Origin: Antedon bifida
Taxonomy: Eukaryota; Echinodermata; Crinoidea; Comatulida; Antedonidae
Length of the DNA: 64,000 nucleotides
NCBI GenBank assembly: GCA_963402885.1
Contig: OY727102.1
Span: 5,270,001-5,334,000, forward strand
Direction: 5' to 3'
This document shows positions 1-11,354 of the stretch, piece by piece (the stretch's first letter is position 1; every line of letters begins with the position of its first letter). Both the position numbers and the translations under genes were made by a program. The notes below the pieces were generated by a model. The model ran no database searches, was not told the DNA's origin, and saw only the letters and a program-made list of their open reading frames with translations.

Positions 1-1363
1 GTAAAAAGTTCCTAGAACACCCCTGTACCATAATGGACTTGTCCGCAACCACGCCCTTACGACGCGGCTTTTATTCGATTCGATAATGGGGGTGGGTTTC
101 AAAATGATTTTCTATTAGGAGTGTTTATTCAAGAGAGGGAAGTTTAATTAAATCGGGTCGTTTATTCCAAGATGTTCTGTGGAGAGCGTTTATTCGGAGG
201 GGGAGGGGTGGTGTTCATTCCAAATGACGTTCTGCGCTATATAATCTGTGGTTCTATTGGGAGCGTTTATTCGAGGGTAGTTTACTCAAAGTGTGGAGTT
301 TATTCGAAGGGGCCTTTAATCAAATAAATACGGTCTATAACAATAATACACATAGAGCACATTTTCATTTTAATAATCTAAGCATCCTTAAATTATAATT
401 TTAAACAATCTTGAAATACACTTTTTGATCTTAAAATTGTTAACAAATCTGGAATAACTTCATGCATTTATCGTGTATAAATGTAATACAAATTATTATT
501 AGTATTTAGTATTATATTAAATTAAAATAAGTTCATTTTTAATACAGTATAACAATGATAAATAGTAATTATTTCAAAATTAATGTTAAAATTATACAGT
601 TTATGAAGTAATAAAACACAAAATATATCCTATGAAAGGGTTTTTATCAGTTGATTTACATAAAATAAAACACTATTTCGATGCAATAATACATTTCCAC
701 ATTTTTAATAAAGGAGTAAAATCATCATAATTTTGCAATGGAAAATATTACCATAATATAAAGTACAGTACAGTTCCTCCCACTGATGCCAGTCGCATCC
801 AAGAGGCAGTCTTTTCTAGCATCCAAATATATGCTGGGTCCGACAGTTGAAGGGCTTCCTTGACTGGGTTAGCTTCTTAGCTTGATCGCACTGAAGGAGA
901 TTGCTTAATTTAATTTAAGTACTGTATAAAAATAATTACATAATATACCTGCAATGATATCTAGTAAATGAAACTGTACAAACAATATAAACATACTGTC
1001 ACATTAGCTCAAATATGATAAATATTTGTTTTGTAAAAATTAAATTAAATAGTCTGGATTCATCCACAATTTGACTCCTATTAAAGCCATTTTCAAAAAT
1101 AATATTTCTTTAAAATTAAACATTGATCATGGTTAATTTAACTTTGAATTGTAGTAGCCAGTGTTCAGATTGAACTTTTCTTGGTCAATATAACCAGTGA
1201 CATGGTTACTTTTACAAAATTAAATCAGTGCGAAAGCGGCTTTAGACAAAAAAAAAGTGTCGTGTCCATATAAGGTTGCTATTTACAGTATTATTATTAA
1301 TTGATAAATGTAATTTACATGGTTTCTTGGATTACTACTAACAACATTCTACCATATCACATT
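1..1363. other. AT-rich flank with degenerate TTTATTC repeats
   Basis: No gene is visible here. Bases 1-330 are richer in G and carry a loose repeat: the motif TTTATTC, usually followed by a run of A/G, recurs about eight times at irregular spacing, which suggests an old interspersed repeat or the edge of one. The rest, to the AGPAT5-type stop codon at 1364-1366, is AT-rich and would include that gene's 3' untranslated region, which lies at lower coordinates because the gene is on the minus strand. Confidence 0.5.
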
Positions 1364-4300
1364 TCATGTTGTCACACGCATATAGAGGCAACAAAACAAT
1401 GTTCCAAACATCCAAATCTTCCAGTAAATTTGTCTGCATGGCTGTGTTAATAACATAGGTATACCAATGCCACAAGAGAACAAGACAGCTGGAACAGTCT
1501 TTGATAAGCTCAGCTTGGATACTCTCGGGTTATCACCTAGACGACCTCGCTTGTTAGTATCATTTGAGTAAAATTCATCTAAAAGCCTATGAAAGAGAAT
1601 TGATGTGGCAATTAAATATTTCAGTCTATATTAATTCTTAATTAATTTAATTATTGTTTATTTGATTTTCCTTATTAGTTTTGTATTTAGGATGCACCAT
1701 TAATATGTTCGTTTGTCGCTGATATGAAAGTGTTTTCTGAATAAAATTATTACATAATATTATTACATAAATAATAAACCTCTGAACAAAATGATAATGT
1801 CATACTTGTCTTTCTCTTCAAATATTCCATGCAACCACTTATGAACTCCAGTCTCATCTTCTGGTACGTCCTCGAGAGGGCGACGTTTAAGGTGAATATG
1901 AACCTGTGAACATTGTCCCATTAAATAATCTGGAAAAATAAATTTATATTTGTTTCACTGTACAGATAACAGACATACTTGTTTTCCCAAAAAATATGAA
2001 AATTAATAAAGAAGAATAAAATAAAACCTTGAATAGGCCATTTTGTAGTTTTAATAATAATTCACTGGGGGAAAACCTGAAATGAAAACCATTAAAAAAT
2101 AATCAAGCAGTATAAATTATTTGATAGGATATCGAACAAAATAAAATTGGGTAATAATAATTCATGACATTATTCATGCAGTCACAGACTTCTAGTTGAT
2201 TTATTACTATTTTATTTTATTTTATTCAGGAATAAAAATATACATAAAAATACCCAACGACTAAACAAATTGCATTTACAAAGGCTAAAATTTGGGACAA
2301 TGAAAATAAATAAAAATAAATAAAGTTGTTTTATCCTATGGCTGTGACAAGCATAATGAATGCGCTGCTTGCACAGCATTTATTGTCAAATATATAAACA
2401 TATTTAAAACTTGTTTTTTTGTACTCAGACAAAGCTCTTAAGATTAAATATAAACAAAGCATAAAAAAACATTAAAAAACATGATAATGAAAAAACATCA
2501 AAAGATTCAAAAGCATAGGCAAAAAAGAAAATCCTATAATAAAAATTGTCATGGAGGCCTACAATGAGATAACACTGATCTATCATAATAAGCAATGTAT
2601 GATCCTACCTGGAATTGATGGTGCTTTTTTCCTAGTAACTTCACTAACTTGCCCTTCTACCTCTTCACCTGTACCTCCATACGCTATTGTAACATCATAT
2701 ATTGCATCATAGTGCTTTCGTAGACCCTGGATACATAGATTTGTTGCACGATACCTCGGTGATAATACATTATGAAGTATGGATAAATCTAAATAAAAAA
2801 TATACATCTGGTCAGCAAAATACTGTTAAGCTTTGTCTACACTATCAAACTAGTTTGAAAAAAAAAAGATGTTCCCAAATATGGTAGTGATATTTTTGTC
2901 ACATAAAGTTTGATAGTGTAGAGTTTTACATCATGTTTAATTCATAAATACATAAATAATGCAATGGCATGCTGTAGATTGAAAATGGCTGATGATTTTG
3001 ACAGAGGTCCAAACTTAAAAGTTGAATATCGGGAAAATTTATGAAACCATTTGGATGTGTATGGATGTGTTTTCCAGACATGGAAAAGTGGGGAAATGCA
3101 TTTTTCATCTTTAGGTAACAAACTACATGTAGCTGAGCCTAAAATGTTTACAAATCGGGATGTTTTTCCACATATCCAAAAGATCGGAGAGAAATTACAC
3201 CTTAGTGGGAGGTGGAATGATAACTTAGAATAGCGGGAACCTCCCCAAATTATTGAAATACACATGAGGTCTGTTGTTGTGATGATGATTTATGTCAAAT
3301 GTTACCTTTGCTTCTTGCAAAATCCTGACTTGATTCTAATGCTTCCTTTTTCTCTGGGTTGTATCTTGTTCCTTCCGGAAAGATTACCATCCAGACCTGT
3401 AAAGTATTTGCTTTGTAATTGGAAATTTCAGTTTGTATAAATTGTACAAAAGTAAGCTATGACTGTCAACTGGACTATACATGTATTAGTTCAGCAGATA
3501 GAGAATCAATCAAAATAGTTAATTGTTGTTACAGTGATAATGTATAACCAAATACATATCAGATAGTGTTAATCAAGTATTTATAATATATCTATTTCTT
3601 ACAGGTGTTTTATGATGTTCAAAGCTTGCCAGCTGACGTTTACATCTGTTAATATTACGTTCATTAAACTTGTTACTTCTCTTCACATACAAGCATCCAT
3701 GCTGCATTAAAAAAAATTATCGTAAGCAAGTGACTTATTTAGAAAAACAAGCCAATTTATTTTTTTCCTCACAAAATGTAAGATTAATCACTTTTAAAAT
3801 TTGATACTGTATATAAAATAAGTCGCAATTATTTTACAATTAGTTACCAATCCAAAGTAGAAGCCATATAATGGCATATATTTCAAGCCATCCTTTAAGA
3901 CATATCGCATTCTGCCAAGGCAACCTGTACGAATAGCAAGCATGTCGGCCACAATCCAATCCATTGTACTTTGATGGTTGGATAAATACAGCACATTCTC
4001 CTTCTTTAAATCATCAACGTCACCAGACAACACAACCTAAAAAAAAACAGACTTTCCATAAATCTAACATGCAATTATTATTAACAATAAGTAACAGTTT
4101 TCTCATGTTTTTTTATATTATTTATCATCGTAGGCAGCTTAGACGTTCCATACAGCATTCCAAACACCGCCCTCTCTTATACTGCACACTGTTCTTCACG
4201 TACCCCAACCGCACCACCAACAGAGCAACACCAAAAACACATTTTTAGGCTGCGCCTACAGACTGTTTTTTTAAATTATTATTTATTATACAAACATAAC

Positions 4301-4568
4301 ATAACCTTTTTTTTCACCCTACCTCAACTCCAGTAAAATGTTCAAAAAAGAACTCGATAAAACGCTGATACGTTCCCCAAATACAATCGTCCCCTGCGCG
4401 GAACCATCTCGTTGGCATCAGCACAGAGGCTAGCCTCCAGCCTACGATTAGCGTTAAATACTGAGGGCCAAGGCCCATTAACGCCGCAGCTGGTACAGCA
4501 AACCGTAAGGTATTGATGTGAAATATTACTGTCAACATTATGGAAACAGAATAATGTCCGTTGTTCAC
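1364..4568 (-). CDS. AGPAT5: AGPAT5-like 1-acyl-sn-glycerol-3-phosphate acyltransferase, 7 exons
   Basis: Predicted to acylate lysophosphatidic acid to phosphatidic acid at the ER or mitochondrial membrane. Coding exons in transcript order: 4568-4323, 4036-3848, 3701-3603, 3396-3306, 2788-2609, 1929-1806, 1586-1364. All have GT/AG borders and the frame stays open for 383 residues (human AGPAT5 is 364). The acyltransferase box NHQSTMD (HX4D, about residues 102-108) is in exon 2. The FPEGTRYNPE box (about 184-193) is in exon 4. An N-terminal hydrophobic stretch and a hydrophobic C-terminal segment match the family. Exon 5 contains the AGPAT5-like DAIYDVTIAY stretch. The start could instead be the inner ATG at 4538, which aligns better with the vertebrate N terminus and would give 373 residues. 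The symbol rests on end-to-end similarity recalled for vertebrate AGPAT5; AGPAT3/4 fit less well. Confidence 0.94.
2827..2926. repeat. MITE family 1, copy 1
   Basis: A short non-autonomous DNA element of about 100 bp in intron 5 of the AGPAT5-like gene. It has inverted ends of the type GCTTTGTCTACACTATCAAA and TTTGATAGTGTAGA, around a core with CCCAAATATGGTAGTGATAT. At least six more copies and one fragment lie in this window. Confidence 0.75.
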
Positions 4569-5701
4569 GAAGATATATGCAGCTCTTGGGCTGGCTTATT
4601 CGACCTGCACATGTGTGGTATTGGTACGGTTACACGGTCTGGACTCTGGAGACTACAACACTTGCACTACGGAGGAAGGTATGGGACGGAATTTGGAAAG
4701 CACACATTTTGGCTTGTGGTACATGATATATCTAATACAAATTTTAAGGTTCACACTTACAACAACTTAAATTTCAATATTATTAGTATTGCGTTGCTTT
4801 AATTTGATTTTAAAAATGTCTACATTGTAATTTTAAAGTTGTATTGTATCTCCCTGAAAAAATGATTATTGACATTTTATGTTGGTGAATATTCAATGTT
4901 AATGTCACATGATAGTTATCCACTTTGACCAAAAATGAGACCGAACAAAAAATTATTTACCTGAAAAACTGTAATTTAAAGCAAAAATAGTCAAATTGGC
5001 TGCCAATCATTTATTATTTTCATTTATTTTGTCATTTTATAAGTGAAAACATTATTTCTTTTCGGTTTTTTTTTCTACGGAAGTGATTAACTTGATTAAA
5101 ACTACAAAATAACCTATTCAAAGTCTAATTTAATTAATCTTCATTTTTCATGTTTTGGGGAACAACATCTTTAAGACGACTCTCAATAAGAGAGTAAAAG
5201 AACAATAAATAGGCCTACCATGGATTAAAGAATAGAAATCCATGGGCCTACCAACAAAATCGTAATTGTTATTATTAGGCGTAGGAATGAAGGAATTTTG
5301 AGAAAATTTACTTGTTTTATAAAGGAAAAAAAACTATAAAAGATACACTGTTATAGAAGTTGAATACATTAACTTTGAATTGTGATCGTCAGGGACGTTG
5401 TGAAATGAATAGCCTTACGTAATATGACAACATAAAAGAATTCAAAATAGTGCACTTGTCAATTAGTTGCCGTTCAGTGAACACTAATCACGTAAAAAAA
5501 TGCCTCGCCCAATGACACAGCAGCATTGATCTCTTTTACCAAACCACCTACACTTGTTTACCGTATGAAAGAGATCTATTCAATTTCGTCGTCCAGGCAT
5601 GAAGGCAAAATGCTGTCACAAAACAACACAGTTGGAAATTGCCTTCTCTTCCAGATTCTCATCCAGTTCTAGTGAAATATAGGCCAAAATATACAAAAAA
5701 A
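4569..5701. other. Divergent upstream spacer between AGPAT5-like and SRCR receptor genes
   Basis: The spacer separates two genes transcribed away from each other, so both promoters should be here. I see no convincing TATA box or coding exon. Bases about 4940-5180 resemble a stretch at 44735-44920 (shared motifs TTACCTGAAA, AACTTGATTAAAAC and ACCTATTCAAA), so part of the spacer is an interspersed repeat. Confidence 0.5.
4940..5180. repeat. Interspersed repeat shared with 44735-44920
   Basis: Two stretches about 40 kb apart share a run of matching blocks in the same order: TTTACCTGAAA, TGTAATTTAAA, GTGA-TAACTTGATTAAAAC, CAAAATA-CCTATTCAAA, then TTTTCATTTTT. Neither end nor family is clear. Confidence 0.45.
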
Positions 5702-8700
5702 ATGCTTGATGTTGTATTCAGTTGTTCTTGTATTCTAGTATTATTTATACCAGTTCAAGTATCATGTGGTGGATCGGGTAAGGTGTTATTTATTATATAG
5801 TGGATGTTCACAATAGTAGAAAAACTGTAGAAGTGAATAGACACTGATGACTGGTTTTGTAAGCCATTGTCTATTGGTTTCCGAAAATAGATTAATAATC
5901 AACAGGTATACGGTAGGCAAAGATGAAAAGTTAAAAATAAGACCGTAATTAAAAATAATGTAATTGACTTGATTCTTTACTTCAACTATACTGTTATATA
6001 ACTTATTTGACTAAACATTGTATTTACTATTAGTGCAAAATAACAATTATGATGATTATAGGTAGTGTTTCATAGTCATTTAATTAAATCTATTGCCATT
6101 TTAACATTCTCAAAACAGTATTGTTTTTTTTTTAATTACCAGCAAAAATCTTTAACACTAGTATTATAGGAACCTATACTCAGTGGCGTAACGGTATATG
6201 AGCGCTCACTGGCTAAACCTAGGGGCCCAGATCTTAAAGGGTCCAGAGCACGAGCAATCCAATACAACTTCCCAGCGTTGGAGTGCTAAACCAGGGGCTT
6301 TTGTCCACTGTGTTACGCCACTGCCTATACTACTTAAGTTACAGCTGCTTTTGTGTAAGAATTCAGCTTGAATTTAAGAAACTCTATTGTAATGTATGAA
6401 CTACGGTTAAATAATGTTAACGTTTATACTTAAAATTGACTTTGAGAAGACAATACTGTATTTAATCATAATCCCTAATCATTGTTGAGATTATTATAAA
6501 ACGTTCTCTCCTACTCTACCCAACACAAATGTACGTGTTACCTTGTGCGTGAAGTGGACTCGTTATTGTATCAGTATGGACAGTAACCTTAATTCGTTGA
6601 TCATGTTTATTACCACATTACATTACACACATTTTAGAAAAAGAATAGTGATACTTATATATGTGATAGCACGATATAAGTATTCACTCTTCCCTGGTAA
6701 TAGTTTGTAATTATATTAATTATTATATTTGCTTAATTAAATCTAGTTTCAACAGTTACTATTGGAGGTTATGACCAACGAAAAGGCCTACATACTGTAC
6801 AACATTATTTGTCATAATTAAATTGTTTTATCATTCACTAGTGCGATTAACGGATGGACCTGATGAAAATATCGGACGTGCAGAAGCAAAACCCGATGAT
6901 AGCAACAGTCAATGGGGATACATATGTAGCAACGGATTTGATATCATAGACGCCGACGTCATTTGTCGTCAATTGAACTACGGTTGGGCAGCTCGTGTGT
7001 ACGAAGAAAGTGACCCACCTGGGAATCCGAAGTTATGGAACGTTGACTGTGAGGACGGCGATGAAACAAATATATTTGAATGTGAGAATAATGAAGGAAC
7101 GTGTAATAATCAAAGCGTTATAGTCGAATGCGAAGATGTTGAATATTCAGGTAAGTTTGATATGTATTATTCTTGGTATTTATTTAATATATCGGTGTTC
7201 CATGTGAAACCTCTGTTCTGTATCTATAATTTATTCAGATTAATAGGCAAAGTTATCACATGTGCAGCCTGTATCATAGGTCATAAGCATAAGCTTAACA
7301 TTAATGTGACGGTAAATAATAACATTCCTTTTTCATAGACTACTTAGCTTTCCATTACTTCTTATCCCTAACATTCCATAGTACGGTTATATTATTTTTC
7401 CTTCATAAACAGTCTAAAAACTTATCCAATACAAGGCACTGTGGCCCACTATATTCGTCAGTCTTTTCTAGACATTAGCCCCTAGGCCTACTTTCTCTAT
7501 TCTCTACATGTTACTCCCTAATCCTCTCAGTTTCAGCGACCTTCTTTCTAAACTCTTATAAATTAGTTTAGTTCATGTGTAGAGTATATAGACCTGTATG
7601 TCAATATGTTTATTTCCAATACTTCCTTTATTGAAAATCCTTCTAATGTGTTAATGTTTTAGAACCATTCAAGAAAATACGTTTAGAGAACTCTGTAGAT
7701 GACGTGAACGACGGAAACTTAGAAATAAGGGATAGCGGTCAATGGAAGCCTATTTGTGCTAATGGGTAAAATACGTTTATTCTTTGCCAGAACGAAATAG
7801 TATATCGAAACGTTAAGGTGCACTGTAGTACAGCCTCACTTCAGAAATGAGATCAAGACAATTTAGTATTTTAAATTGACGGCGATTAAAATGCTATACA
7901 AAATAATAATGTAGCTTGATGTTCTTTGTTACAAAACGCTTTTTAATTTAATCAAATCAAATTCACATTTATTTAGCAATATAAATATTTACATTGTTAC
8001 AGGAATCCAAGTAATGTCTGTAGTCGTAAGACCTTTTGGAAAAAAAAAGATAATCACAAAAAGAAAAAAAAAACATGAAATACATTTTTAAATGTACAAG
8101 TTGAAAAAAAAGTATACATACATATAAAATAAAATATAACGATACAGTACTATATCTTTGATTTCTGAAAATGTGATTAAATCTTCAAACTTCCTCTCAG
8201 CTATAAAAATACATAATCATATATCTATCTATTTTCAGGTGGGACATTGAAGATACGACTGTTGCATGCCGCCAACTAGGCTTTTTATATGCAGTAGAGT
8301 TTACAACATATACAAACCCTGCATATTATGCAAACCAAATATATACACATTTCGACTGTGAAGGCAACGAAGGATACCTTCTTGCATGCGAACACATGAA
8401 AGACACATGCACTGAGTACGTAGCAATTAAATGTGCTGTAGAATTTGAAGGTAAATTACTGCATTATACTGTTGTCAATTTTATAACAAAAAAAGAAAAC
8501 ATACAATAAAAATATTAGAGTTGAATGTTATCAAATCATATGAGCTGGGGATGTTTCAGATGTCAATCCACTCCATAAAATGGAGATCGTTCTGAAAAAA
8601 ATTCCATTTCATCAATATTCAATTTATTAATAATTATAATTAATAATAATTATAATAGGGTGTAATAATTATTATTTTTTCCAAACAATATGTGATCATA

Positions 8701-11354
8701 TCGTGATCATATTTAATTGTAGATTACGCTTTCGAGGATTATCCATGGCTATCTAGTTATTATCCATGGTTTGATCCATGTGACGAATTCTATTGTGAAA
8801 ATGGAGGAACTTGCAATATAGATGAATACTACCAAGCGGTTTGTGAATGTACTCAAAACTGGCAAGGAGCGCTCTGTGATATACCAGGTTAGAAAATTGA
8901 ATATTGTATTATTATAACAAGTACAGTGTGCATTTAGGACTATTGTATTTTGACGGATTTCCCTGTTTTGCTGAGAAAATTGTTCACGATTAAGAAAGAT
9001 CGTTATTTTTTCCTGACATCAAATAATTTCATAAAAATATCAATCGATTCTGAAGCTTCCATTATATATACTCACTAGTTAGATATGTGTCTACTTTTAC
9101 ACATCTATAGTATAATAACTGTCAGTAATCGGTTAAATATTATCAAATGACAGCCGCAGAATCGGATGAAAATATTATAGAGATAGACCTGTTGAAGACG
9201 TGTAAGGTATAAACTAATCAGGATATTTATAAAGACATTGTTTATTCAAAACTTAAATTTATGCTTACGGTTTGGGTCAGACCATGGCAAATCGTAAGTG
9301 TAAATGGGGTCTAAGATTTATTAAATCATTTCAGAAAATGAGAGTAGTGAGGACAATAACGGTGACGTAACTGACTTTGCAGTTACTACTATAAAAGATG
9401 GTTAGAAACAAATTACATTTGTCGTTGGTGTTTCGATTGATAAAGTGTTTGCACATTAAAGCAACGTTCAATCTGCACAAACCGTCTTCTAACACCAGTT
9501 ATTCACATTGTAATGTAAAATATTTCTTAGCACAACACTTTCCATCCTATTTCGTCTCGTACTTTTCTTTTCTCCTACTTACTCACCGTACTCGTACTAT
9601 CAGGGAAAATTTAAATTTTAATTTACTCTGTCCTGGTAGCATTATTTTTTCCCCTTTAATGAGACTAAGGCACAAATCACGAATAATTAGAATAAATATG
9701 ACATAATATGGGACATTATAGCGGGCGCTATATGAATTATTCATGATTTCTGCCTTAACCTCATTGGAAAAAATAATGATGCGTCCTGGTACCATGGGTC
9801 TTGTGTTACCGTCTGGTGTTGACATCCATTCATTGTTTTGTTCACACAACCATAGATTTATTAACCCTTCAATGTAATAACGTTCTTTGTCACGTATGTC
9901 TTCATGTGTGATTTTTCATAACTTCATTGTAGAGTTTTGTTGGATAAATAACAATATGCAGTGACTTAGCGAAGGTTCCATCTAATTGAATGTGTTTAAA
10001 TATAACCCCAGTCATGAATATTGGATCACACGAAAGCGAAAATTATATACATTAGGCACTGTAGCTGTAAACCATCCGATTATCGGTACTGTATCTATAA
10101 AGATGGCATTCTTTCTTACCTGGACTTCTGCTGCACCCTGCCTTCTGATATTGGTAGTTTTTATTATTTGGTATAAGGAGGATCCATTTTATTATTATTT
10201 TAAACATCAACTCTTTTAGGTAATGATGGTGGAGGAGGTGGCGGCAATAGCAATGAAAATCCACCACCGACTGACGCAGCGCCACAACAAGGATCAGAAG
10301 GTACGGTAGTCACGAATACATAATACTAATCATTGTTTTAAGCATAATCTACACTAGTAAAAACTTCACCAAATTCGAAGTTTCTCAAAGTTTCCAAACA
10401 CAAGCAAATTTCCAAGCAAACGATTCTTTTCTAGGCTTTACTCGCATTTGTAAACCAAAATTTGCTATAGTTATAGTTTCGGGTTTAGACTAACTTTTAC
10501 TTACCACATCATGAATATTTTATGTTGGCAGAAGAAACTAGATGATTTTCTGCATGTTCATATTTAGTTCTGTTTTATTTTCAGATAGTATAATCATATA
10601 CATTGCTATTGGTGCTGCAGTGTTTGTACTTATAGTTGTGATTATCGTTATCATCGTTGTAGCGACTATAGCGAGGTTAGATTATATTTTACATGTTTCA
10701 TTCACTTAATCATGGCCTGCTTGTTGTTTTAATCTGTTCAGATTACAGCAAGAACACCTATTAATAAAGGACAATATCGGTACCCAACACAGTCCTCATA
10801 ATATAGACAGTTCTCCAGAAAAGGGATATAGGTTGGCCATATATAGGCTAGCTTTAAAACATATTTTGCTGCTCGTTCGGGAAGCGTCCTTAGGGCTGTT
10901 CCTTGAATAGGTTCAACATGGCGTATTCCAACCAGTGTAAACTGGTATTACTATTCTAACGTAGATCAATAATATTGACACATTTTAACTATTCAATAGA
11001 CGAAATAATGAACGAAGATCTCAAGCAAAGGCACCCGTCGAAATGGGACTAAAAGGAAAACCAGTAACTGAGAAAAAACGGAATAACAACACTTATCAGC
11101 AGCCGAATGGACCGAAGAAGCCACCACAGGCACTTCCACAAAACAACCCTGCAGCCCCCGCCTCCAATTATTACCTCCAGCCTTCACCTAATTACACCGC
11201 TCGGGGCTCGACGGACGACTACACTGCGCTTACATCACCCAGCTCTGAAATTTACGAAGAAATTCCATATGATAGCATTGATAATGGAGGATACATGGAT
11301 TTGAAACAACCATCGGAGTATGAAGCACCACCAGAGCTTCCAAAGCCAAGATAG
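5702..11354 (+). CDS. Single-pass SRCR-SRCR-EGF receptor with ITAM-like cytoplasmic tail
   Basis: Coding exons: 5702-5777, 6842-7150, 7663-7765, 8239-8450, 8723-8887, 9335-9400, 10220-10300, 10585-10675, 11000-11354; 485 residues. Exon 1 encodes a signal peptide ending near VSCGG. SRCR 1 (about 26-129) sits on one exon and has six cysteines. SRCR 2 (about 130-233) is split over two exons and also has six. One EGF (about 253-285) follows, then an acidic and glycine-rich stalk. A transmembrane segment (about 340-366) precedes a tail of about 118 residues. The tail has a proline-rich part (KKPPQALP) and a tyrosine cluster: Y442-TAL, seven residues, Y453-EEI, then Y458-DSI and Y466-MDL. SRCR receptors bind microbial or self ligands in many animals. 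YxxL-x7-YxxI is ITAM spacing and pYEEI is the preferred Src-family SH2 ligand. The signalling role is inference. An AATAAA signal lies at 11431. Confidence 0.9.
6181..6323. mobile_element. hAT-type MITE with 8-bp target duplication
   Basis: A 143-bp element in intron 1 of the SRCR receptor gene. The ends are CAGTGGCGTAAC and its inverted copy GTTACGCCACTG. It is flanked by a perfect 8-bp direct repeat, CCTATACT, at 6173-6180 and 6324-6331. Ends beginning CAGTGGCG and an 8-bp duplication are characteristic of hAT elements. It has no coding capacity. Confidence 0.88.
7952..8150 (-). repeat. LINE 3' end fragment
   Basis: Read on the minus strand, this intron stretch ends in TTTATATTGCTAAATAAATG followed by a short (AATTTGATTTG) tail, the usual look of a truncated non-LTR retrotransposon 3' end. 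Purine-rich simple sequence follows at 8040-8080. No reverse-transcriptase coding remains. Confidence 0.45.
9630..9800. repeat. Foldback element, imperfect inverted repeat
   Basis: Two arms of about 45-55 bases face each other around a short centre. CATTATTTTTTCC, AATGAG, AAGGC, AAATCA and GAATAATT occur in that order on the plus strand (about 9640-9692), and again in the same order on the minus strand (about 9773-9732). The outer part CCTGGTA is shared too. This is consistent with a small foldback or MITE-type element in the intron before the glycine-rich stalk exon. Confidence 0.6.
11220..11303 (+). other. ITAM-like tyrosine cluster in the SRCR receptor tail
   Basis: Codons for Y442 to L469 of the SRCR receptor. 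YTAL and YEEI are separated by exactly seven residues, YEEI and YMDL by nine, and IPYDSI between them also fits an ITIM-like I-x-Y-x-x-I pattern. This is a motif reading only. Phosphorylation and SH2 partners are inferred from the known consensus. Confidence 0.75.
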
